Assembly (NCBI GenBank): GCA_010645155.1
Contig: CM021319.1
Coordinates: forward strand, 8,727,330 to 8,791,329
Direction of reading: 5' to 3'
Origin: Tigriopus japonicus
Lineage: Eukaryota > Arthropoda > Copepoda > Harpacticoida > Harpacticidae
DNA: 64,000 nucleotides
The number at the start of each line of letters is the position of its first letter. Within the stretch, counting starts at the first letter, position 1. Below the pieces are notes generated by a model, which was given only the letters and a program-made list of their open reading frames with translations, was not told the DNA's origin and did no database searches. Both the position numbers and the translations under genes were made by a program. Of the stretch, positions 46,392-60,102 are shown piece by piece.

Positions 46392-48621
46392 ATGATCTTC
46401 AATAAAAACAAAAATGAAAGATAAAAGTTGATGAAAAAAATCAGGCCATAAATTTTTTCCCATTGAAATCGAGATCAACTTCGATTTTTGTTGCAAGGAA
46501 ATATTGATCCTTATTGATATTTATTATGCTCCATATCTTGAATTTCTACTTGTGCAATTTTGCTTGACTAGACTTCATTTTAGCTTGAAATGAAGACATT
46601 TTGATTGTTTGGTTGTGCTTGAATAGCTCAGCTAATTCTCTCATTGTAAAAGTTTCTTATTACTTTATGCATTGATATCCCAATGATAATGGAGATTCAT
46701 GACTAGAAGGTACAATACATACATACAATAACATGCGTCAAGAAGGAAGTCACAACAACGCGCTTCATTTTCTCCAACATCATCATTCATAGTATTTATT
46801 CAACCAAGCTATTCATCCAAAGAATGTGTTTCGATCGACATATTACTTACTTAACACCTAAAATGCAAGTCACGAGGCTTTTTTCGAGCTACCCACACAA
46901 TGATATCCCTGATTGCCCCGTATGCATACAAACACAGTCATGAACCAAAGCACTAAAGCATGTGTTCAAAGTCAGGAATGAAGATCAATGATGATCTTGG
47001 GCGCTCAAGAAAAACTGAACACTCTCAGAGCTCGAATCCAAGGTTGGATTAGAATGTTGGCTCTTTTTCGTCAGTGTTGGTCAACATTGGCCCAAGCGGA
47101 TCTTGTTGGTTGGCGTATTGGGGCCCCCTCCTTGATCAGCCCAATGACCAGGCCACCAAAATAAATGGATTCCGGACAAGCCACTTCTTCTTCTACTTCC
47201 GGGACAGATTATTTGTTGTATTCCAGAAATCAGCATTGCCAATGCGATTTGGCTCTACACTATGGCTCACATTCGTTGTAGTGGTGGAAGGAGAAGAACA
47301 AGATTCTCCTTTACTTGATGGAATGAATGATACGTTGAAAGTACGGCATGTACGCACTTACATACTACGCTTGGGATGGCGTATTTTTCCCATAACTCCT
47401 GGATTCGTCGGCGTTGCTTTTGTTGCCCTCGATCCTCTTGTGGAATGGCGGGAGGAACTGAAACAACATGCTTCTGAAATATTCACTTCCGGGAATGGTT
47501 CAACGCTTCCCAACGAGAAATGAGGAATAATAAGGAGTCTGATTTTTCACATACTCGATGGAAAGAGACATTGCTCTAGACCGTGCTTTGAGTAATCGTA
47601 ATCAGCACAATTTGTTTAGTTTTTTGACGCGGAAGGAAATGTGGCAGGAAAAATGACACTAGCTAAACTCGACACGTGTGCTAATGTTTTCTGTTGCTTT
47701 ATTATTTTTCAGGTAACAAAACATGACGGAGACATGGTAAATAATAACAACAACAAGGATAACAACAGTGTGGATATGAACAATATGCCACATAATAAAT
47801 AAGACACTCATTCGTGGTTGGACGATGGCGGGGATGACAAAGTACAATTGGACAATGGGAGACGATCTGGAAAATCATGCCAATCAAAAGAGGGTGCCAG
47901 GAGTACTAAAAGATGCTTAGGTTAACAATCGTGTAGGATGTCTTGCCAATTAGGTACCTTGATCCCGGTTCGTCTCGTGAACTCATTTTCGGCGGGGGTT
48001 CTTTTGCAAGAGAAAGGGGTGCTGCGAAGGCTGTTAAAGAGGGACACAACAATCATTCTTTTATACTTGTAAGGAGCTCTTTCTTCCAGAGAAAGATCAT
48101 TGCACTTTGATTTTATGTGTTTGGAGGAGAGGGTAGGAAGGTAAGGAATCATGGAGGAGGGGCAGGGGGTGTTCAAAAGTGGATGGAGGCAGTAGAGGAA
48201 TCCACAAATTTGTGCGACTTGGCAAAATGAGCAACTCTTGTCGGAAAGAGTAAGGAGTGGTTTTTGATCGGCATCTTGGTGGAGAAAACGATAGGAGAAT
48301 TTTGGAATTTGGTCGCAAAGACAGGAAGAAGGCGTTCTTTATGGCACAGCACTGACATTGAATGCGCCCAAGATTTGTGCTTCATACTGCTCGAGCAAAG
48401 TCCACGAACGAGGGGTCTTGTGTTGCGCAATGAAATTTAGAGGCTGCGAACAGAGTGAGAAACGCGGGGGTGATGAGGTCTCAAGTCTCTTGAGAGGCTC
48501 AAGATAAATAGAAAGAGAGAGATGCGAGTGGAAGGAGGGGAGATTGGAGGTCCTCAGGACCGAGGATCATTTTGGAACAGGTGTACGGGGGAAGGAGAGG
48601 GGGGAAGTGTGTAGTTTTGAT
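46392..48621. other. Intergenic, no convincing gene
   Basis: Carries an AACAACAACAAGG-type simple repeat near 47740-47765. The 149-codon frame ending at 47523 has no ATG near its start and no recognisable domain. Confidence 0.45.
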
Positions 48622-49910
48622 TTAGATTTCCGATTCACGGAGGGCAGTCATCATCTGGCGACCATTGAAGGGACAAGTGGCATATCGGGCACCACAGATC
48701 TCTTCGCTCTTGCTGGTATAACCGAGCTCGGCAGCCAAGACGTATTCGGCCTTGGGAGAGGCAATGTTCAATCCCTTCTTTTGCTTGTCACTAAAAGAGA
48801 GATGAAAAAGCCTAATGAAGCGACTACATAGTTCATCGTTTATCATGTCACATCCCCCCATTCTATTTTTTTCGTATATACACCATCATCCTTTGTGCCT
48901 TTTGAGAATGAATGGAGGGTTAGAAAATGCCCGGTGGGTGTTCTAAGCAATCACTTCCAAGACCCGGAATGTTCCGAGACAACAGGCACTTTGTAAACTC
49001 GCTCCAGGGGTCGACGTTCATTTCGAGCGATTTTGCAACCACCCGAATAAGAACAACAACCAATCACCTTCTTGTCTTGCAGTTCAAAGAGCAGCTAAGA
49101 TCGGATGGACGCAAAAGAATGTCCGTTCGTACGAGCTTACGAAGACAGGAAGGAAGGAAGCGGAGCGAAAACCGCTTTGAGCTAGACTGAAATAGATATG
49201 CGTTTACAACAAGAGAAGCTCAATCAGGACACGGAAGCAGGATGAGGAGGCCATGTGGGTAACCTGAATTTCTGCTCGAGTACGGCGATTTTGCCCTTAC
49301 AATAATTGCCCTGGGTAGGGATGCTAGAAGTAGTACTACGAAACCAAAGGAAAAGAATAAATGCCACGGGATAAATCTATCTATCATCAGGTGGCTAGGC
49401 GTTGACCTTGGCAAAGAAAAGAAGAGTGCGCACGGACGATTGGGGAGATGAAATAAAGTGCTTAGGAACTTACCCGAAGATTGACAGAATGAGCTTCTCA
49501 TCAGCTTGAAGAAAGGCCGAGTCACGGGCCTCCAATTCGCAGATCAATCGCTTGCCGCAACCGTGGGTGTCCATGGAGCTAATGAGAGCGAACACGGCAT
49601 CGGGATTTGGGGGCTTGATTCCAGCGGGCACAGCTTGTCTCCTCCTGCGGTGATGTCCGTATCCGGAAGATTCGTGGTAGACCTCTTCATCGTCACCGAA
49701 TCCGTTGATGGCGATGAAACCGCCAGCGATCAAAGCGGCAGCGGCCAACTTCAAGGCACCAAGAACGGCAATGGGCGTGGCGAAGGTTCCGACAGCGCCG
49801 GACAGCAATGGGATGGCCAAAGCAGGCGTGGTAACAGCGCCGAAGATGGCATTAGCTCCAGCGAAGAACAGTGAGCAGAAGAAGAAGATGGAGAATTGTT
49901 TGGAGTTCAT
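48622..49910 (-). CDS. Secreted DM4/12-like cysteine protein
   Basis: Two coding exons, 49910-49474 and 48790-48622, join in phase across a 683-bp GT-AG intron to give 201 residues. An N-terminal signal peptide (FFFCSLFFAGANA) is followed by a hydrophobic Ala/Gly-rich segment (about 22-68), then a His-rich turn and a tetrabasic RRRRQ near 90 that looks like a furin-type cleavage site. The C-terminal part has four cysteines in the pattern GCGKRLICELE and EEICGARYATCPF with a EYVLAAELGY helix between, similar to the arthropod DM4/12 family, whose function is unknown. A 3' splice site four bases before the ATG shows a 5' UTR intron. Predicted destination is secretory pathway or extracellular. 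Confidence 0.78.
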
Positions 49911-52900
49911 GGTTCTGAAAAAAGCGAAGAAATCTTTTTGAAGTTGGGTTAAAGAGGACGATTAGTTTCGGTGAGATCAAAGGTCAAATATGATGGGGGG
50001 CAATCATAATCAATCCAGACGTAGTAGTGACCTTGAGTTACTGACCACCTTCTCCTTCCTCCTTTCAAGACCAGACATAAAGAAATGGTCTGCGTACTAA
50101 GTACTCATTTCGCGCTTTTTGCTCGTCTCATGCTGGGAATGGGAATGAAAAGAGCCTGTTGGCATGAGGCACAGCAGTGTTGCCTCACTTTTGAGAAATA
50201 GATCTTCAGGCTAATTTGTGAAGGTCAAGTGCTGGTTGGGAGTAGGATTGGGATTGGTTTTTTAAATCTACATGGAATTAAGACTTGAACAAGCGTCTAT
50301 GGAATTGCTCGGGGTCTTCGTGTCTAAAGGCGACATTGACTTGAAAAGGATTTTTTATTGACAGTTCGTTTGCAATCTACCACGTTGTTTTTCCTCTTGA
50401 AAAGGAATGTTCTCATTCAATTGCAATTGCAAATTGAAACGAGGCCAATTCGACATTCTGTCTCAATTCAAGGAAATTCCAATTCTTGTAGAACGAATGG
50501 AAAAGACAAAAAGGGGGAAAATGTCTCAAACGAGGGGAGTGAATTTTGCCCAAAGAAATTGCAGGATTTTTTAAGTCCACATTCTCAAGTAAAACTTATT
50601 TGCCCCAGGGAGTTGCACTCTTGGATTTAGTTTTGGTTGTCACAAATCACCGAATAGATCGCTGAAACCACTTATTAAAGACCATTAAAGGTTAAAAGGC
50701 CACGTTACCTTGAGGTTAAGGGGCCTTTTGCGTCACACAAGAAAAGGTTGCAAAGCAGGGAAGACCTGACGATGTGATTGGAATAGAGGGTCAAATGAAA
50801 TACAGCTAAATTCGCCGGGTTCTCCGCTTTTATAGGACTGGAAGGATTGGATGAGATGCGTCACTCTCGGGGTTTCACCAAAAGAACCAAACCACGTGGG
50901 TCGTCCATCGAGGGGGGAGGGCAGGTGCGGGATCGGGATCCCCACCAAGATCCATAGAGGCAACAACGCTTCGCTCCGCCCTCCAAGAAGGTGGCAACAC
51001 ATCCAGCTAGGACGGCGACAACAACATGGCTCGCGTTTTGACGCACCACCACCATTGGTCTGACGCAACCACCACCAAAAGCCATTAGCATCAACATCTT
51101 TTCCTGAGTCGTCTCCTTAGCTAGCGAAGCCGAGGAAGTGGATATCCAGATCCCTCTCTCTCCCGGTAAACAAGCAAGAGGGCACATTTTTCCCTCTACC
51201 AATTGACGCGCCGCCCAAAGAAGCCACCAATGTCTTCAAGCCAGTTAGTAAATCCAGGGCCTGCGAGTAATCCGGATGTGTTCGTGCGTTTTCAGGACTA
51301 TCTTGATACTTGCTCTGCGTATGTATGTAGGAGATTGCGCGGAACTAGCGTAGGCAACACCTCAAAACGACCGCTGTCAATCAGAACGAGGGGTTTGGCT
51401 CCACTAGATTTGACTCGGGGATGGATACTAGAACGAGAGAAAGAACCTGTTGGTTGCTGTGGACAATGTTGATCACTCTGTGGTCCCGTAAACCAGAGGC
51501 CGAAATTCATTCATAACATCATCGTCACCACTGTCCAAAGGCAGGGCAGGAAATGCCTATGAGCCTGAACTTGGGATCGATGTTGCTGAGGATTGTTTTC
51601 AAATTTGTATGTTAACCCAGGCCTCAACTTGCGTTCCCGCTCAAAAGTTAGGATGGCTCTGGGGGAAGATTCGCTCCATTCATGAGATCATGGCCCAAAA
51701 GCGTGGTCAACGACGAACGTATGTTCATCCCAATGCATGCAATGGGTTTAATATTTTGCGTGTGGGGGTTTACGTCAAGTCATTTCGAACCTAGGTGTGA
51801 TTCGCAACCCGTGAAAGGATAGAGATGAGCTGATGGTTTTGAGCATATCTGTTTTTCCATGTGGGCTGGATAACAAATACACATTTTGGCAACTTTTTTT
51901 TAGCCAACAGTCGATCATATTTCATAGTGAAGACTTCTTGAGATGGGAACAAAGCACAACAGAGAAATGGCATCCAAGGAAATGTGTCTGGGTGAGAAAA
52001 CCTATTGTAGCTTTGTCATTGATCAATCTATTTCCGGATGGTTGTGACAATCGGTATTGATTATTTATGACTCCGTTTGGTTGGGAGCCATAGAAATGCA
52101 ATGTCCCGCTCGTCGAGGCTTTTAAAAACTTTTTTTCCTCGTCTTCATCTATTCGTTCGAGTCTGTTTGCACCCCCTTGATAGAGTCCTTGACAATGCAC
52201 TAACTTAGGACCAATTCATCACTTAGTAAAACTTTGATTGCACTTTCCGCCCCATTATTTCGGTTGTGCAACGATTACCAATCAATTGGAAAGGAACTCG
52301 ATAGATTTGATTGAAATCATCTTTCATTTGATTTCTCGCTCTTTCTTACATTTGTGGGCCAATCCAAGAACAATTATTTTACATTATCACCGGCTCCAAT
52401 TTTCCATTCTTTCACGACTTTGGAAGAAAGGGGATGCCCAAAAAGATTGTTAAATCGAAATCAGGGGCCCACCTCTGCGAAGTAGGGTCTCAATCAACCC
52501 ATTGTCGGTCGGAAAAAACTCATACCAACGGTGTTCACTTCACCCTTTAAACTTAATCTCGTTTGACTTGTTTGAAAGGGAGACAAAAGTTCACGTGCAA
52601 TTGGCAGGTAACCATGGCAACATGGTTCCACAAATGCACGAGCATAGTCCCAAAGTTAATCCTCTACGAAATTGCTTCAAGTTGGGTTCATTGGCGAATG
52701 AATGAATGAGCCACAATTGGCAAAATCACCTGCATCTATCTTGACATGAGCCTTTGAGTCTTCCTTCTCAGATTCCGGTTATTAGGAACGGTGCACAAGG
52801 AGCTATTGTAAAAGGAACCAGTTTGCGATCAAGCGACTCTAAGATTTCCTTATTCAACAGACATCAGTAAATTCGTCGGTGTCCCTGTGTTTATCAGGTG

Positions 52901-55900
52901 TCTTAAATTGTCCAAGTTGAAAATTAGGAGCCTCTCTTCCCAGTGGAGAGGTTGAAAAAGTGACATTAGGTGAGTTGTTCAGGGCGTTAAGAAGCCTTCC
53001 AAAACCAAATCAAATGTCGTGCGAATGTAACCCCTATAAGCAATCTGTGTTTTCGAGCTCCAAAAACCAGGTTTGATCATGAACTTAGCTCATTCAAATA
53101 TTGTTCCATTTATGACACTCAAGTATAACAGGATCACTGCTAAGAAATGAACTGGATAAGTGGAATTAACAGGATTTTCCTTTTATGAGACCTTATTTTA
53201 CTTTTTTATATCACGATGAGGTTCTGATGAAGTTCTGAAACTTTCTTGCTGTGAAAAATAAGGCATAACTTATTTCTCTAAAATCCCGTTTTCCACCAAT
53301 TTGTCCCAGTTTCCGGTTTACCCCTAGAAAATCGGAAAAGTTATTCCCTAAACCCACTCTACCGGAAACGCGAATTTAAAGGATGCACTAAGATTAAGCT
53401 CTAGGAAAATGATTCGTATTATGAGTTTGAAGTTGGAGTACAAATTACCATGATAATGAATACAAAATAACTGCTATGACTTGTTTGAGGCGTCATTTGT
53501 TCGCATTAGTGGGGCTCATTAGTATTCGAAACTTTGGTTTTGCGCAAATCTCATTTATTTTGCATTTTGTCCTTGTGGAGGTGCTAACCAGGTTTATCAT
53601 AAATCCAACAGATTTTTCAAGCATAGTTTATCCAAGAGACATATTCAATAAAACATGTCAAATTTGACTTATGCAAAACATTCGTACTATTGTTGATGTT
53701 CCTTCGGTGGTGGAGTCAGCAAGAAAACACTCAACCTGCGGAGATGTTTGTGCACACATTCATTGTTTGCTATCCTCGAGAATCCTTGTCGTTTATCCCA
53801 TGTTTGTTCCGACTTGAGAAACAGATGTGACCAGTGACCACGTTTCGAATGCTATTCTCTCTGTTTCCCACCGGAACAGTTTTCAAAACCGGCTTGATTC
53901 CCACGTGGTGATTCGAGATCGACTGTTGCGGTCAGGAACTACAGCAGTCTTTAGGACTGTGCAAGTTCACATGGAAGCACAAGGATGGGTGAAGTTAAAC
54001 CTTGTTCTTCTCCACTACAAGTACTAACGGCTCAATTTGGAGTTGAAGTGTGAGATACTTTTTCCAGGGGGAAATAGATTCCGATACTCGTGAGGATAGG
54101 AAGCTTCCCTAAAGACTAATAATGAGCCATCTGTTGGCGTGGCGTTTATGGTGTGTGCACACTTAATTAGCCGCCCTCAAGTCCTGCCGATAAGTATGCC
54201 AAACAAAAGTCTTGAAGTACTTATTTGGCAAGCCCTATCGATTTAGTTCCGCTTTTGCGTTTTCGGGCGATATCTTGGCGCAAAAAGGCGTCTATTTCTC
54301 AATCCCCTCACCCAAAGCAATGTCTGGAAAACACTCACTCTTTCTTGAACTGTCGTCGACAGACTGTCTGCCAAAAATGCAGACTGAGTCACGCCAATCA
54401 TCAGTCTTTTGGAGCTCCTTCCAACCGCATAACATTCGGGGCTATTTGCAGCATCTCATCCGTAATGTGAACAAATTAATGCTTCTGAGCCCGAGCCAAA
54501 TGTATGTTAACCAATTGCGTTTTTAACGTTGGAGCTGAATCCGTGACCTGATCCTCCAGAATGTTGAGGAAGGCTCGTACCTTGTGTGAAGGAAGATGAT
54601 CATCTTAGCACAAGGTCAGGGCAAGATTGACATGTCCAGGTAGAAAAACTTTTAACAGGTCTTGGACGTTGCGTTTCATTTAAGAAACGCATTTCAAGCC
54701 AGAGGGCGCTATTGTTTGAGCGTTCCTAAAAACTCGCAGGGTGACCTCGAAATTGGGCTTTAGGCTATTTCTGCTTGCCTCCACTCCCAATCTCTTTGGC
54801 TCCTCTTTGTAGCCCTCCCCTCTTCCCAAGCAAGCTGATATGATGTCTTGAAACGTTATTAGAGTCATGATTAGTTTCCTGTCGTTGAAAAAACCCTTCT
54901 TAATCGACAACGGGCCCACCAACACGTAACAGGCTTGAAAGAAACGGAGCTCGAAATCAAGGCATATCCAATCCCTGTGAAACGTCAACAACCCAAACCA
55001 GCCCACTCACACTCGAGGATTTGGACTAGTGCTAATGTTGCCGGATCCACAATAAGGAAACCGATGGTTTTAGTGTACTCTATACACACATTCCCGGATT
55101 CAATAGATCGTACGCCTTCTATCCCTTCAAAAACATGCACAACTCAACAATGTCAGAAATCAATCGAGTCCATTCTAACAATATGAACCTGAAGGAGCCA
55201 CTCATAGTTTGATTTGTTTGTCAAGGTTGGGCTTGAATGTGAAAGATTGACAGCCTATTAGGCGCCTTTATTGGCTCGTGTACTCCATCGCTCAGAATTG
55301 AATAGTCCGATGACGTCTGTTAGTTTAGCATCCCTGATCTGGTCGTGTGGTCATTCATACTCTTTAGAGACAACAAGGAAGCGGAGAAAGAGTCTTGGTT
55401 TGGTGAACAGTTGCCAAGTTATCAAGCCGCCAAACAACCAATGCCAGTTGTACTACAAATGAGAATGCCTGGACAGATAAATATCTGATGCTGCAGCTTC
55501 TAATCATTCCACGGCAAATGAAGCACTTACAACGCAAGTTTCGACCACAGAGAAATGGAGTGCGCTTGGCTGATCTTTAGAGGGTCCTCCTTCACTTCTT
55601 ATAATTAGGACAAGCGACGATTAACTCGTTGGTTAGTTACATGCTCCAAAATCTTCCAGCTAGTGTGCATTTTTTTGTTGGTTTGCGGCTATCGGAGCTA
55701 TTTTTTGATCTGCTTTGGGTAGAGGGATCTCATTGTTGTCTGAACAGATCCTCGTTTATGTTTGCCAATCATGCATCATTTGTTGCATGACTTGCGGGAA
55801 AATACATCCGTTTGTGGAAATCCAATCACTAACAATGGTGCTCACGCTGAAAATTGGGTAGCTAGTTCATAATTAGTTAAGCAATAGAAGGCATTTAACC

Positions 55901-58821
55901 CTTATGTTAAGCGCAATAAGATTGATTGAGTTAAAAGTGTACTGGAAAAAGGAGATATATTCTTGTGATTATCACGCAGCATGGTACAACAAAATACACT
56001 ATATTAAGTTTTTTCCTACCAAATCTCTACTTCATTATCGGTTTTGGTTAAGTTTACCAACATCAAAATTGACCATCATTATGTGAGTTAGATGATACCC
56101 GCTAATGGTCGAAATAGGTTGATTATTGAAATCATTTAGAAGGAAATAGTGTGCAAAGAAACAGCCTCAAATAAATCTCAGAGTTAAATCTCGATAAATC
56201 TTTAACTAACTTAATCATTCCCTCATTCTGTTAGTAGAGGGTAAGAATGCTTCTAATCTATTCAAGGTGTTCTCGCTCAAAATTTCAGTTCCTTCTTCTT
56301 TTTGCCTTTAAAGACGTAGGGATTTGTATCTAAAAGTATTGTAGGAGGTCAAAGGCTAATCGTATATAAATCAGTAAGTTGTTTGCCAACATTTCGAGGT
56401 GTAATTTTTCGAGGTACTCTTGTGTTCACCAATGTTTCATTTTGCACTTGTCCAACTCGTTTAGTAACCGTGATAGTGATAGGGTTTTATATGACCCTGC
56501 TAGAATAGTCCAAAGCCAGTCAGGATTGCCTGACAGGCCTGACAATGTTTTCCTTGTTCAATTACTTTTTGGACGATGCTTTTATCCGCTATTCCATTTT
56601 TCTCCATTGGACATCCTCCATTGTTCATCGTAATTTGGTACTTTAAAATGTAATGTTATGATTTGGCCGTTTTGAAAATTGCTTATTTGGAATGCTTGAC
56701 AACCCATGAATTGCAACTACGTACTTTTGATCTGTCTCAAAAGTTGAACAAACCATAGCTTCACATGCCAAACCATTTTCTGGTGGTCATCGTTCGAGAA
56801 TTAAGAACATAAACGAGGCTTAAAGTTGGCACTTTCGTGTCGTAAGCACTTTTGGTCGAGATAAAAGACAGAAAAATGGACGGAATGAGTTGTCGTCCTG
56901 CGTCTATAAGTTGGTGGTTTCAAATTACGCACAACCGCCATCCAATTGTCTGGTTGTTTATCCTACATGGCCAACCACGAACTGATGGCTCAATGAATTC
57001 ACAAGGAACTCTCAAGCTCTTTAAGTGCTACATCTATGTAGAACTTGCCACTGCTCTGTGGTACATGGTAGAGGGCTAACAGAGAAGTAACACTCCGAAA
57101 ATATTTGTAAGTCACCAACCCTGCACTGTGTGTGCAATGGGAACTGATGTTGGATACACTAAGTTATGTGATTTACAACCCGAACTTGCGATTTTAGGGA
57201 GTCAATGGCAAAATTGCTCATTCAACTGCTTTGGTCGAACAAGAGCAATTTATGATGAATCAAGTCACTTGACACCCTTGTTGCCACATCAATGAACTGT
57301 GTTCAAATCAAATCTCCACTGACTGTAGCGGAGTGACATTTCTCTGTTATCCCTCTAGTCCATGGTACGTACCGTACTACTTAATACTTACGCAGGAATT
57401 CCTTCGCAAGCGCAAATTACCTTTATGGACGAACGGACGGACGGATGTCTCAATCGCACGGAAGCAAAACTAAATCCGTTAAAAATACCTCGTTTACCAG
57501 GAAAAATTTATGGTTCATTGCTTGAGACGAGAGAGGGTTTGAACTAGGATTTTTTTTTTCATTTTCTTATAGTCTTATATCCAATAACTTGAATCCAATC
57601 GATAAAAAGATCCAAAGACTTGAGCTCCTCAAAATTCTTGATCCTTAAGGACAACATAAGTTCAAACCCAACAACTTGAATCGAGACGAATTCAAATATG
57701 TGTTGAATAAACATAGCCACGGTGTTTCTTCTAGCAATTGAGGATCCCACTGAAACAAATCGAACGGTTTACTGGGAATCACAAGTTTCTCACCTTTTTG
57801 GAACCATTGACATATTCTTGTCAGATTTTCTTCACACTTTGTGTCCCTTAATTAATACATATCAATCTATTTAGTCATGGACCCTTAGGAAATAATCAAC
57901 CAAAGCGTGCATTAAATGGGTGGCACAAGTTCCTCTTAGTATTTATGACATGTTAAAATAAAGGAATTTCATGAATGAGATAAGTATTTCGATCCCATTA
58001 CAAAATATCTCTTATTTCTGTAATGTTCTTAGTTATGGAATTCAATCTGCTCAATCTTTGAGGACTCTCATGATTGTCATTGGTCTTTTGAAAGTAGGCT
58101 ATGAAAAACCTTTGATTCATTGTGATGGCACCCCTGGTCTGAAGTCTTCAAAAACAGGGGTACATTTTGGATATTTTTTTATTAACAAGGGCATTTTTAT
58201 AGAGGCAGCAAATGTTCAACTTTAAGTGAATTGTCAGTCACCACGAAGTAACGCGCGCAAATGTGATTGACCATATTGAAAACCAGACTGAACTCCATCA
58301 GTAGTAAACAAGCACTACTCTCTAAACTTCCAGGACTTATCCCTTTATTTGTACTCCCTCTGTTGTGCCATCTATTGACGGATTTGTAAGCTACGAAGGA
58401 AATCCTCAATAGGAGAGCAATACAAGCTCGTCTAGTGATTTCCATAATACATCATGACGAGTAAGACTTTTTTTTATATCTGAGAGTGAAGGTTGATGGG
58501 TAGCTCGTCATGTAGCAAATTTTTCCCAAGATTAAGGCAATTTTCACCCAAATTCCATTGCTTCCGAAGTTGCAGCCCCGATGTTAATAAATGTTTCGCG
58601 GGCCTATTGAACAATTTTAAGAATTGAAGACGAGCTAAGCTTGGAATTATTCGATTGATTTCCGGTGGTCAAATGAATTACGCGCTGAAACGATCACATG
58701 AGCAAACACTGTATTTTATGATAAGCGCTAATTTGATCCGAATCAACTTGATGTATCACTGATAAGGCCCCAGTATTTACTTTTATTCAACATTTAGGGG
58801 TTAGAAAAACTTAAGAGTATA
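49911..58821. other. Nine kilobases with no convincing gene
   Basis: The start contains the promoter and leader exon of the DM4/12-like gene, not resolved. 50850-51220 is relatively GC-rich with open frames on both strands, but these are low-complexity shadows of each other. The remainder is AT-rich with scattered frames under 110 codons and no motif, splice support or repeat structure that I can defend. Confidence 0.5.
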
Positions 58822-59181
58822 CTAAATCCCCTCTTCTGCCCCCAAGATGAATTCAATTGAATTTACGGTATCGTTGTCGTAGTTGGTTGGCGTCCAAACC
58901 AATGAAACCAAGTGGTATTCAGGATTCAGAGCCACTCTTGAAAAACTTCCGGTTTCAGGATGAAATATGTCGTTAGCAGCCAACAAGGGAACGTTGATCG
59001 CCCAACGAGCTTCCGAAAGATTATGGAAATGTCGTGGAGTCAAGAAATTACCCAAATAATTGCCAATTCGCAAAGTCACGAGTGATATTTGCAACAATTT
59101 GTAGCGTCTGCAGTAATTATGTTTACGCCAAATGGGCATTTGAAACGAGACTAACGAAATGCATAAAACAGGGTGCATCAT
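58822..59181 (-). CDS. Small hypothetical protein, 119 residues
   Basis: Open frame from ATG 59181 to TAG. The first 15 residues (MMHPVLCISLVSF) could be a short signal peptide. The rest is mixed hydrophobic and polar with one cysteine pair region and an acidic end. I do not recognise a family. It could equally be one exon of a larger gene or chance; the real ATG, length and balanced composition are the only support. Confidence 0.28.
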   Translation of the reverse strand: MMHPVLCISLVSFQMPIWRKHNYCRRYKLLQISLVTLRIGNYLGNFLTPRHFHNLSEARWAINVPLLAANDIFHPETGSFSRVALNPEYHLVSLVWTPTNYDNDTVNSIEFILGAEEGI

Positions 59182-60102
59182 TTTAAATAGAACAACACTG
59201 TTGACTAATGTGCATTAAAGAAAGATTTTGATGACTTTAACTCTTTGGGAGAAAACAAGTGGTCTCTTGTGTGAATGAAATGAACCACCCAGTTCCTTCA
59301 TGCTCAGTCTACATGCTTTTGCCCTTCTTATATTTTCTTCTCGATATTATCTTTTCCTGAAAAGTCGCCACCTTCCTATTTGGCTTCATTATTAAAAAAT
59401 TTTTGGACTAATAAAAAACCTGAACAAATATTTTTCCCCAAAAGTAACAAGCTGAGAAGAAATGAAAAATGTCGCACAGAACTAAAGCAATGTTTTTTTG
59501 ACCATTTAAGTCATTTTTTTCTTTTTTCCCTTCGCTATTAGGACTCTAGTTCATCTCACGACCAGGGCTGAACAAATCTTAACAAGGTGAATAGAAATTA
59601 AGATATTTCAAACATGGCTATGTGTAGCAAACCTTGAAGGTTTTTTTGGGAGTGTTTTACTAGAGGAAATCCTGTAAGAATGTATTATAACGCCACCGTT
59701 GTTTTCTTCTGTATGTAAAAAATACCATTGTATGGACTCAGATTTAATCACCAATTTACTATTGGTTAAGTCAGCAATCAATGATATCCAGGGAAATCTC
59801 CAACATTTCCCAGAGTATTGCTTTGTCACGTTCCAACTACTCGAAGGCAAATCAATCACAAACTACTTTAATGCAAATTTTTAAGATTGAATATTTCAAC
59901 GCCAAAAATACGACTAAATTTGTCGAACATGGTGTCTCACTCTTCATGATTCACCCTGTAATTGAGATATCGGTACATTGTTCATTATCTCACTTAAAAA
60001 GAGGGAAGCACTTGAACGTATGAGACTTCAGACGCAATACGGCAAACCAAGTGATGTGGAAACTATTCGATGAACGAGGATCATTATGATCATTTCTCGC
60101 CG

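Noticed and set aside
47074..47523. 149-codon open frame on the plus strand
   Set aside because: No ATG at its start, no domain, no splice partner. Length alone is not enough in this composition.
50733..51202. Overlapping open frames on both strands in a GC-richer patch
   Set aside because: Mutually antisense, low-complexity translations without motifs or splice sites.
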